In this document: positions 35,301 through 45,300 of the stretch, piece by piece | How positions within the stretch are numbered: the stretch's first letter is position 1 | How the letters are laid out: every line of letters starts with the position of its first letter | Source of the DNA: Caenorhabditis elegans | Taxonomy: Eukaryota > Nematoda > Chromadorea > Rhabditida > Rhabditidae | Length of the DNA stretch: 64,000 nt | Direction: 5' to 3' | NCBI RefSeq assembly: GCF_000002985.6 | Contig: NC_003284.9 | Location: 14,632,001 to 14,696,000, forward strand | Program-made: the position numbers and the translations under genes | The notes under the pieces: model-generated | The model's input: only the letters and a program-made list of their open reading frames with translations | The model's database searches: none | What the model was told of the DNA's origin: nothing

Positions 35301-35982
35301 ACCACCTGTGATCATCAAGAAAGTTATAATTTCTGCACCTGGTTCCAATGTACCAGCACTTCCACCAGTGGCCATGTTAGCACCACCTCTTCTACCACCA
35401 CTCTTACCACCACCTATCCCACTTCCACCACATGGTCCGCCAAGAGCACCGATCGCACTTCCGCCTGATCTAATGAGGTTTGCTGCTGATATTGCACCGC
35501 CAAAAATGAACAGCACGACAACTATGAAACCTACTAGCACAACTGTTTTGGCAACTACCACAATTCCAACTACAACAACTTCTACGTCTACAACCACAAC
35601 TACTACTACAACCGCAGCACCAACAAAAAAGAAAAGTCGTAAGCAATTAGAAGCTGAGCTAGAAGAAGAGGAGGAACACGCACTAAATGAAAAAGATCGA
35701 CTAAAAGTAAAGCGACGAAAAGAGAAAATGTATCGAGAGTGGGAGAGTGAGGAGAACAATGAGGACAACGACGGTGATACCAAAACAGAAACATTTACTT
35801 ATCCAAATGGCACAACAGTTACAAGACTCATCAATATTAGAAGAAAAGTAACGACTAAGATTGTTTACAAGCACCGGGTAGAGGAAGACGAGAATGGAAA
35901 CTCTACATCTGTTGCTACTGCAAAAGTTCCAAACAATTCCACAAACTTAATCGTAACAACGAAGTTAAAACCGAAAACATAA
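32333..35982 (+). CDS. Mucin-like gene, short form with alternative terminal exon (612 aa)
   Basis: Shares the first nine exons with the long form. It then reads through the donor at 35272/35273, so the terminal exon runs from 35182 to a stop at 35980-35982. The alternative tail is unlike the long form. It has a Pro/Leu-rich segment (repeats of LPPP type), a Thr-rich run, a highly charged helical stretch (EAELEEEEEHALNEKDRLK), and a basic Thr-rich end with no membrane segment. This form would be secreted. Both options are open in frame; which is used, or whether both are, needs transcript data. Confidence 0.6.
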
Positions 35983-38900
35983 AACGTCTGAAACTAATTT
36001 TTTAAAGCACTTTTAATATTTTTTGTTAATGTTTTGCCTTGGGTGGATACACTGCACTCTGGAAAAATGCATGAAATTTGAAAGTTGTGCTTTTGACTGC
36101 AATTTGAAAAATTCCTAATTAATATGTTCACTAACTTTTTCAGATAACTCAACTGTCACCCCGCTTGTCTTCCCTAACCCTGAGCATTTGAATTACACTG
36201 AATTGGCGACTGACTGCAAAGGAAATACCATTAACTTCAACATCACCAACAATCTTAACACTTCCACTGGCTACCATCTTGTCACATTTCCAACTGTCGG
36301 AATACCGGGACACGAACAAACCACAACTTCAAAGATGCCATCGACAGATGATGATTACATAACACCAGAGATGTCATCTACGGCTTCAATGGAAATAACA
36401 CTTTCTACTACTTCAGACCTTACTAGCACTTATCCGAGCACTTTTACAAGCAGTTGGTCAACAGAATCAACCGTTCTAACAACTCAACAACAAGATACGA
36501 CCACTTCTGTGATATTAGAAACAACAGAAGCAACAGACGCTGCTTCATCATCTCTATCACCTGATGATGTGAGCACTCAATTAACAACAGAAGCAACAAC
36601 TAGTGTTGTGTCAAGTGTCCCACCGGACAGTTCCACATCTAAAGGGCCTCTTGAAACAACCACAGAGGAAACCTCCACAGTTGAGGGACTAACAGAATTT
36701 TCCACTTTAGATCCTAATTTGTTCACAACTACTGATAACATTGTGTCTGTAACAACTAACGAAATTCTGACAACAACGATAGAGGAACAAACTACAACAT
36801 TGCCAGAAGTGTACTCTACAACTGAAACACCAACAGAAAATCCACTAACAACAGTGACTGAGCAAACTGTTACAGAAGCCACCACTCCAATTAGTTTACA
36901 GTCTTCCACAACAGCATCTGAACTTGAAAGCACTACAATGGAAGCTGCGACAACTACAGAAGTTCCAATGGAGACAACAACAATAAGTGTGACAACGGAT
37001 GGCTATCCACTACCATCACAACTATCGACAGGTAAGTAATTTATTGATGTGTTTTTAACTTTTGAATAGACAATTTTTGTGCAGTTTAAATTTGAATTTA
37101 GTTATTAAAAACCATCAGTTTATGAGAATGCACATGGAGTCAGAAAGTCCTATTTCACTTTGATCTACGAAAAATGCGGGAGGTGAGACGCAGACATCTC
37201 AACTGATTTCGCATGGTCAAGAGTGTGCTGACGTCACAATTTTTCTGGGAAAAAATTCCCGCATTTTTTGTAGATCAAACCGCAATGAGACTTTCTGACA
37301 CCACGTGAGAATGACTATTTTCTGGCGCAAAGCGAAAGAGCATTCGGCAATGAGATGTTTAGGCGCCTTCGCTACGAGGTATTCGCGCGCCAAAACGGTT
37401 GGCATTCTCATGATCTGATGGATTTTTAATATCAATTGTTAAATTAATCTTTTTTTTCAATTTGTAGACGATTTTGTAATTGGCCACTGGTTCAGCACGG
37501 AAGAAATGAAAATCGGTAAGCTTTACATTTTATTTAAATACATATATTTTTGTTCGCAGAAACCACCACGGAGCCGTCTGAAATCGGAATTACTGTATCT
37601 CTAGGAAATGTGGATTTTGTGACACCTACCCCGACTGATGATGGAATCCCAATTCCGAATGATTTGAATATTAATTCAGGTTTACTCACACATATATTTT
37701 CATTTTAAATTCAATTTTTAAAAAATTTTTGTAGAAAGTTCGACAACCTCGACTGCATTACCAATTATCAGTGCGACACTGGAAGTTGGAAATTCGGAAG
37801 ATGGCTTCCCGGAACCTTCGAGACTTCCGCAGACTGAAACAACGCCGTAAGTTTTAAAATTTTTCAATTGTTGGTTTCTCAATGTTGTACTTTTCCAGAA
37901 GAAAAGAGAAAATGTTGATCTTGAAACTGCAAGTACCCGACGAGATTGATGTGAATTCCGTGCAATTCATCAAGAACATCACGGCCAGTTTGCGAAGACT
38001 GGTTCGAGATGTGTCGACAGAATTGAGGAAACGCAGGAAACGTTCACTCAACGTGACTTCAATTGATACGAGGCAATACCATGCAATACCAATTGCAGAT
38101 TCAGACGACGTACAAAGTATACCCATCAAGGTATGCAACAAAGTTTTAGCTATACGAAACTGTGATGACTGTAAGATGCGCGAAGTTTTTACACAATCTT
38201 TATCACTTTCACTAAAAATTATTTCGAAATTTATTTTACGATAATGTAGCGCTAATTAAGTATTCAACAGTTATCATTTTAACTGTAGAAGTCAACAAAT
38301 TTTTTTTACAGGTTTTAAATTGCTCTTATGATGTACATAGTAATTCGTAAAACGTTGAGCATGCAAGTAAAGTTTAACTCGGAAATTGTCAATTTTTGAA
38401 CTATTGGTGAAACTTTGGCTGAGATGCTTCAAAAGTCTGAAACATTTTGGAGCATTTTTTATTCGGATTTTTTGGACCAGTTTGAACAACTTCTGAATTG
38501 AAAATTACTGCGAATAGCGAACTACTGGCAAATTTAAAATAATGCAAAACATTAATTTCAGGTTGAAAACATCACCAAATCCTTAAACATAACTGTGGTC
38601 ATTTTCGCTTTAGAATTTGACCCAGTTGTGAGCAATGGAGAAGAAGAGCTGGAAAAAGCTCTTCATGAAGTAGACACCTATAATTTGCACAGATATTTTT
38701 CTTTTGAGGTAGACAGGTATACATTAAAATTTTAAAATTAGAATATATATTTGCAGCCCGTGGAAAAAATATCATTCGACAGGACGCTTGTAAACGAGGA
38801 GAAGCTGCGTGAAGTGCTGTTAGCTTCGTTTGTAGCATTATTCCTATTTGTTATAATAGTTGTGTTTTATTTGAAGAAGAAGGGTGTTCTGGAACAGGTT

Positions 38901-39300
38901 TGTTTCGAAAGTTTGGATATTGGTACTTTAACTTTCGAAAAAAAAAAAAAAAAAAAGATTGACCAAAATAGTCATTTTTTGAAAATCGGAAGAGAACTAT
39001 TCTGTGAAAAAATCCATTCAAAGGCGGAATGGCCGAAACATTCATAACGTGAATAGATTTGAATTAGTCTAGAAAAAGGTTCTTGCCAGCTCAATTTTTT
39101 AAAAATAAAAGTTCAGGTTTAGCTAAAACCTATAACGTTGGCAGCTTGGCTTTTTGGGCCATTTTGTGTTTTTGAAGCATTACAAAATATCGCTACTGAA
39201 TTAAAAAAATTAATTTCAGTTATTCCGGAAGCTGGACCGAATGAAGTGTAACACCCTTTCTACCCAACCAAGTGCTTTCTCTCCAAACTCGCCAAACTGA
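32333..39300 (+). CDS. Unrecognised mucin-like type I membrane protein, long form (965 aa)
   Basis: 18 exons: 32333-32437, 33357-33377, 33535-33696, 33742-33846, 33893-34013, 34056-34219, 34267-34370, 34421-34589, 34637-34723, 35182-35272, 36144-37031, 37468-37515, 37560-37679, 37735-37846, 37899-38130, 38562-38708, 38757-38897 and 39220-39300. A signal peptide (MKRHVVLSLLLYLIAVES) is followed by a dibasic RRFKRQ site. A beta-rich ectodomain with N-glycosylation sites runs to about residue 375. A roughly 300-residue Thr/Ser-rich stalk comes next (exon 36144-37031). A folded module carrying a furin-like RKRRKR at about 809-814 follows, then a membrane segment (about 912-931) and a roughly 35-residue tail. 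A mucin stalk plus a cleaved membrane-proximal module recalls dystroglycan- or SEA-type proteins, but I recognise no specific family. The small exon 33357-33377 and the 42-nt intron 34014-34055 are the least certain parts. Confidence 0.75.
32599..32890. repeat. Dispersed repeat, family 4 copy 1
   Basis: Lies in the first intron of the mucin-like gene. It matches 40882-41174 in order and spacing. Shared blocks include TTGTTAAAAACCA, CAATCATAATTTTGAAAGT versus CACTCATAATTTTGGAAGT, GGGGTCCGAACATGCG versus AGGGATCTGAACATGCG, and GGATTTCCTCAAA. It is non-coding. Confidence 0.7.
37131..37307. repeat. Palindromic family 2, intact copy in the mucin-like gene
   Basis: Starts CACATGGAGTCAGAAAGTCC and returns as GACTTTCTGACACCACGTG, with inner ACTTTGATCTACGAAAAATG and CATTTTTTGTAGATCAAACC. 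It is the same family as 26792-26975 and 42644-42826 and lies in the intron 37032-37467. Confidence 0.85.
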
Positions 39301-39712
39301 TTTTTTTGCGAAAAATCACCATACTGCCAGTATAAACATGAAACATGACATATGAGTATTGTATTAGAATATCGTATTAGCTTCAAATTGTGATACATAG
39401 AAAATGAATTATATCATTAAAGATTTTTTCTTCAAATTTTCATAGCTATTAATCGAAAATCAAGTCACAATCTCTCATAATATGTTACAAGGACATCCAT
39501 TCAAAAACGACAAAACCGATTCAAGGATTAACCAGTATTTACCATACAATGTACATGACAGTTTAACACAGCATCATCCGCAATAGGCACATAATAGATT
39601 CCGGGGGGCCCATTATCGAAACTTACGCCGAGTAGGTTATGTACAGTGAGAATCGTTTAGTGTTCTCGGATGAATGAACACAGACGTACAGTAAACACTG
39701 AAGAGAGGAGGA

Positions 39713-39725
39713 GGGGGGGGGGGGG
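39713..39725. repeat. Mono-G tract (13 nt)
   Basis: Thirteen consecutive G residues, about 410 nt beyond the stop codon of the mucin-like gene. Confidence 0.95.
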
Positions 39726-40211
39726 CACTCATTGAGACCATAGGGCAGCATTTTCGAAACTTTAGTTTTCACACAAAACGTTTCATTTCATTACATATTG
39801 TATTTGATTACTTTCATGTTTACTCAAGTTTTATTGATTTCTCGAACTCTTTGATATATGTTAGATGGTGTTTGACTATGTTTGGCGGCACGAGTGAATC
39901 AGAAACTCTGGGGATGCGAACGGAAAGTATACACGTAAAATATGCAAATCGGTTGAGTTTCGCTCAAAATTTGTGAGTACAGTTTTCAATGGTTTTCAAC
40001 TTGAAATTTTAAAAAAGGTTTTTTATAAATTCAGTATGAAGGTATTATCTTAATTTTGAAGCTCTTTTTTTGCATGTTTTTTTTAAATTTCGGTTAATGA
40101 GAAAATCAATTAAAACATAGAAGTAGGTATATGCTTAGATCCCTCCGTATACAATTTCTTAAACAATATTTCGTTCAAAATCTCTATGCAACAAACTGAA
40201 AGAAATCTATT

Positions 40212-40440
40212 ACCGTATTTCCTCTATTAGTATTGCATCCGACTACTTAACTTTGAAACGTTATATCTCGGTTGATTTTAAAGATATAAATACATTATAA
40301 ACTACGAAAGAATAGAAAAAAACAAACAAATATTTTGATAGTTACCAATTTTTGAATTGAACAAACGATAACTGAGATATGAGCTGTAAAAGTTAAACAA
40401 TGGGTGCAATACTAATAGAGGAAATACGGTATTTGGAAGA
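40212..40440. repeat. Palindromic MITE-like element with TA borders
   Basis: The left end ACCGTATTTCCTCTATTAGT and the right end ACTAATAGAGGAAATACGGT are exact inverses. The inner parts (TTATATCTCGGTTG and ACTGAGATATGAGC) continue the inversion. The flanking dinucleotide is TA on both sides, the target preferred by Tc1/mariner-type elements. There is no coding capacity. Confidence 0.85.
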
Positions 40441-40881
40441 ATGTGCATAATTCTTGCAAATGTTAATTTGCCCAATTACATATACTGCAACTTGTTTATT
40501 TTTCACTTGTTCTGGATGTTTAAAAAAATTAAAATATATTCATTATTCTTATACCTTTGCACAATTTTTTTTCTAACCACAACACTCTGAACTGACAATT
40601 TTTCTTTTACAATTTTTTTCTCGCAATAGTAACAAAAGCTCTTTTCAACAAACGTGTAATATGAGACAATTTATATAGGAAAAATGAAGCAGCGCGCCCT
40701 TATTTTTTGTTCTCCCAAATGTGTTCTGTTACTTTGATGAGTGGTTGTTGTTTTTCTTAAAATGGCACTACTGAGAAAAAATACCTTAACATTTATTTAG
40801 GTAGGAACCGTAAATTTAATATTTCCATTAATTTTTATTAAAAATGAAGAGTAATTCATAATGTTAGGTTAGGTATTTAAA

Positions 40882-41174
40882 GGTGATGTAGTGCCAGTGG
40901 GGAAGTTGTTAAAAACCATTCCTATGGTCCCAAAACGACCAAATATTATAATAAAAATGTTCAAATTGTTTTTTTTTGAATTTTTTTATTTACTGTCATA
41001 AAATGACAATAAACAGTTTTTGCCACTCATAATTTTGGAAGTCGACCAAAAAAAAATTTTTTTTCTACATTTTTTATATAATAATTTTGTTTTAATTATT
41101 CGCATTAAAACATTGTAGGGATCTGAACATGCGGCATTGCTTTGGATTTCCTCAAAAGTTCATATTTTTGGAGC
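40882..41174. repeat. Dispersed repeat, family 4 copy 2
   Basis: Similar over its length to 32599-32890, with shared blocks in the same order (GAAGTTGTTAAAAACCATTC, ACTCATAATTTTGGAAGTC, GATCTGAACATGCGG). It lies directly before the palindrome at 41207. Confidence 0.7.
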
Positions 41175-41206
41175 ACGGCCATGCACTACATGTACCTTTC
41201 TTTATA

Positions 41207-41650
41207 TGTGGAGTACCGAAATCTGAGACTTTGTTATGGCCGCTCAACGTTTTTGAAAAAAAGTGTCTATTTTCAGCTAAAATCTCAACTTTTATCAACT
41301 TTTCGGTGTCACAGCGGCTGGAACTTAATTTTTATTTGTTGATCATTTTTTAGTGTAGGTCTTCGCAATTAATTACCTTAATTATGTCAATTGGGATGGT
41401 TTTTCGGTCAATGCGGGCACAAATATGATACAATTTTGTGCCCGCATCGACCGAAAAAGCATCCCAATAAACGAACTAAAAAGTTGCCAAAATTTGAGAT
41501 TTTAGCTGAAAAATATACCATTTTTTTTCAACACTTTAAGCGGCCATAACTTTCTTTTGAAAAACATTCTGAACATCTCATTACGAAATTTGGTAGTTTC
41601 GGAGTCTTTTGGTCTAAAAAAGCAAAGTCTCAAATTTCGGTACTCCACCT
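41207..41650. repeat. Palindromic element, family 3 copy 2, with nested hairpin
   Basis: The ends TGGAGTACCGAAATCTGAGA and CTCAAATTTCGGTACTCCA are inverse. Further in, ATGGCCGCT and AGCGGCCAT, and AGCTAAAATCTCAACTTTT and CAAAATTTGAGATTTTAGCT, also pair. The centre (41390-41467) is a second, near-perfect 34-bp-arm hairpin (ATTGGGATGGTTTTTCGGTC to its inverse). An extra segment of about 70 nt interrupts the right arm. Confidence 0.8.
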
Positions 41651-41959
41651 TTAAAACAATTTTGAATCCCCCAATATCGCTTGTGTTTCTCTCGCTAATT
41701 ATCCAAACAACGAGATTAATAAAGTATTAAGACGACTAACCAATGTGTGAACCCTCGCACATTTTCCCTTCCTCATCTACTTTATCATTCCCGATGAATA
41801 TTAAATAAGTGCACATGGTAATAGTTAGTATACACACCCATCAGTATAGCTATCTCATCCATCCAATTGTTTTGCTCCGAGACACGAGAACAGAATCTCT
41901 TTATCATCATTGTGTTCAATGTCACCCGCCTACCCCATTTCATTCTCATTCTCATCCGG

Positions 41960-41983
41960 CACACACACACACACACACACACA
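41960..41983. repeat. CA dinucleotide microsatellite
   Basis: A (CA)n tract of about 24 nt some 390 nt upstream of the slt-1 start codon. Open frames crossing it are artefacts. Confidence 0.95.
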
Positions 41984-42366
41984 AGTCTACAACTCTTCTT
42001 TTATCTGTCATTTGTGTTGGTTTAAGTGGTGTGTGGAAGATGCACGAAAGTGGGACTTGTCTTCTATCCCAATGTCTCATTATCACACTAAAACATTCGC
42101 TCTTTCTAGTTTTCTGCTGCTTCTCTTTTTCTACCCTTCCCGGAAAGTTTTCGTGTCCGTACCCACCCCTATCCCAACTCTTTTTTCCCTCACAACCACC
42201 GCCATTCCACACATAAATCGTGTCTCCACGAGGTTGTGTTAATGGACCGGCAGGATGGGAGGACAAGACAAACATCTCATAAAACATTAGTGGACCACCC
42301 GCCACTTGTCTAAACTTCATTTTGCAGAACTGAACTACTAATTTCATTGTCCCCAAGGATTTGTGG

Positions 42367-42381
42367 ATGTCGGAATGCTGA
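42367..42381 (+). promoter_or_regulatory. Four-codon uORF overlapping the slt-1 start
   Basis: An upstream ATG opens a frame of four sense codons whose TGA lies inside the second and third codons of slt-1. If the slt-1 leader begins at the acceptor near 42327, this uORF would be in the mature mRNA and could damp slt-1 translation. The effect is inferred. Confidence 0.4.
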
Positions 42382-45300
42382 TTTGCTTCATATTTATTCT
42401 ACTTATACCTGAAAGTGCCACGTGTCCGGCAGAATGCGTGTGCGTGGACCGAACTGTGTCGTGTGTTGGCCAACAACTCACAGAAGTTCCACAAAATATC
42501 CCGAATGATACAATTAGATTGTTAGTTTGCCATGGTTGAAAAAATTATAAATGTTGTTTACAGAGATCTACAAGACAATGAAATAACCAAAATCGGACCG
42601 AACGATTTCAGCAGTCTTATGAATTTAAAAGCTTTGTAAGTTTCACTTGGTGTCAGAGTGTCCCTTTTTGGTTTGATCTACGTAGGTCTAGTTGGGAGTT
42701 GATACGCAGGGTTCTCAACAGATTTCGCATGGTTAAGAACGTTCTGACGTCACTTTTTGTGGGCCAAAATTTCCAGCATTTTTTGTAGATCAAACCGTGA
42801 TAGGACAGCCTAAAACCACTCGAATTTTAAAGTTGAACCATTTGAACACTTGAGATAATATCCCTAAGATCAGATCTTGTTTGGGAAAACTGAAAAAAAC
42901 TCAACTAACGTCTAGTATAACATCATGGCTTCAAATTAATTTTTTTGGCGCAATTTCAATAGAGCAATTTTTGCGATATTTTTGTCGGTTCATATTTGCA
43001 ACAAGAACACAGCCCTTCACTTTGAAGTACAGTAAATAAAACAAAACAACCCGTTTTTTTTCAATTAAATATTAAATTTCAGACAACTTATGGACAATCA
43101 AATTGTCACTATTCACAATCAAAGTTTTAGTTCTCTGGTATTTCTTCAAAAGCTGTAAGTTTCGTAGTCTTGAAAACCAATAAACTCTAGTTTTCAGGCG
43201 ATTAAGCAGAAATCGTATACGCCATTTACCAGATAACGTGTTTCAGAACAATCTGAAACTTACTCACTTGTACGTTTATTCTTCAAAAAAAAATCAAATT
43301 AGTTATTATTTTCATTTTCAGAGACTTGAGTGAAAATGACATAACAGTGGTTTCTGACGCACAACTACAAGGTCCTGAATTTTTGGAAGTCTTGAACTTG
43401 GATAAAAATCATATCTTCTGGTAAGTTTTTTTCAATCCGGCTATTCTATTTTCCTTTCTCTTCTTTTAGTCTTGAGAACAATGTGATTTCTTCTTGGGTG
43501 TCTCTAGAAGTACTTACACTGAATGGAAACCGATTAACAACATTTGAAGAGCCCTCAAATGCAAGATTCCGACAATTGTAAGTTGCTTGTTTTTGTTTTC
43601 AAAAAAGAGCATACCATAGAATGTTTAAAGAAGTTTGCTTTTAAGGGACCTTTTCAATAATCCTTGGAATTGCGATTGCCGTTTGAGATGGATGCGAAAA
43701 TGGCTAGAAAAAGCAGAGGGGCAGAATAAAACAGTTTGTGCAACTCCACTCAACTTGCAAGGGTCCTCGATAGAAATTCTCCAAGACAAGGTAAATTTTA
43801 ACTTTGAAGGAAAAAAACGTTGTTAAATATTTTCCAAATTTTCAGTTTATGACGTGTTCCGGAAACCGAAAACGTAGATATAAGAAAACCTGCGAAACTG
43901 CGGAAATTTGTCCACTACCATGCACGTGCACTGGAACGACTGTAGATTGTCGGGATTCCGGGTTGACATACGTACCAACAAACCTTCCACCGTCTACCAC
44001 AGAAATGTAAGTTCTTGTAAATTTTTTTCAAATGAATTGAATAGGTTAACTTATACATGAAATAGGGAAATTTTTGGTTTTATTTTGTGAAGCCTCCCGT
44101 GATTTTTGTTTTAAAGTGTTGAAAGTATCAGAGATGTGTGACGCTTTTTTTTTTGAAAATTTACAAAATTCATATTGCTCAAAAATTCCAATTTAAAGTA
44201 CTTTTTCTAAAGAAAATAGCTTTACGTTTAATTAAAAATTTCGAAAAGTTGCTGTTAATCTGGTTAGAAGTTGCAGAATCTCTTAAAGTTTTTGAGCGTC
44301 GTTCTTAAAACTTAAAACTACATCAAGACAACGTATTTCTAGGAAGTTAACAATATTATCTATTTAATTGTCTTAGAAAAAAAAACATTGACTCAACAAC
44401 AAAAAGAGAACCTGTAAACTTTCCAAGAGTGCCAAGAAGTGTCAAAAAATGTTCTGAAAATTTTTCTTTTGTTTCAGAAGACTCGAACAAAATCAGATTT
44501 CATCAATTCCCTCTCACTCCTTCAAAAATCTGAAGAACTTGACACGACTGTAAGTTTATTTTCATCTAGCGTCTTCAGTTTTTGCATCTTTCTGATTTCA
44601 GAGATCTGAGCAAAAATATAATCACTGAAATCCAACCGAAAGCGTTTCTCGGTCTTCACAATCTGCACACATTGTGAGTTCATTGGTGTCACTTTTGTTC
44701 GAACTCATCAAATTGTATTCCAGAGTGCTCTACGGGAATAATATAACCGACTTGAAATCGGATACTTTCGAGGGACTTGGAAGTTTACAATTATTACTCC
44801 TCAATGCCAATCAATTGACGTGCATTCGGAGGGGAACATTTGACCATGTCCCGAAGTTGAGCATGTTGTCATTATATGATAACGATATCAAGTCAATCAG
44901 TGAAGTAACATTTCAAAATCTTACCAGCTTGAGTACACTGCATCTTGCCAAGAATCCACTGATTTGTGATTGCAATTTGCAATGGCTGGCGCAAATAAAT
45001 TTACAGAAGAATATTGAAACAAGTGGAGCAAGATGTGAACAACCCAAACGGCTGAGAAAAAAGAAATTTGCAACTTTACCGCCAAATAAGTTCAAATGCA
45101 AAGGTGAGATCAAAAGCAGGAGCGTTGCTTCCTGAAAAAGTTAAACAGAATCTGCGCAATTAGATAAGACAAATGAAATAAACCCGTAGAATACCGCTAA
45201 TCTACACAGTTTGCCACAAAGCTTTGAACAAGGCTTTTATGCAGGCGCGAAAACACCTTCCTTGCCTCCTGTATAACTCTGCGCGAAACCCGAAAACTGT

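Larger units (their letters stand above)
39301..42374. other. Intergenic region upstream of slt-1
   Basis: No gene seen in 3 kb. It contains an ATTAAA near 39415 that may end the mucin-like transcript, a 13-nt G tract, two palindromic elements, a dispersed repeat copy and a CA repeat. A TTTGCAG at 42321-42327 is a likely trans-splice acceptor for slt-1. The rest presumably includes slt-1 promoter DNA. Confidence 0.65.

Noticed and set aside
35214-35783. 189-codon minus-strand open frame rich in Val, Ser and Gly
   Set aside because: It is the antisense shadow of the Pro/Thr-rich coding exon of the mucin-like gene.
36577-36933. 118-codon minus-strand frame rich in Val and Ser
   Set aside because: It is the antisense of the Thr/Ser-rich stalk exon (ACA/ACT codons read as TGT/AGT); no splice sites or start context.
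41809-42356. Overlapping 110-135 codon frames upstream of slt-1
   Set aside because: They cross the CA repeat, overlap each other on both strands and have no recognisable protein features.
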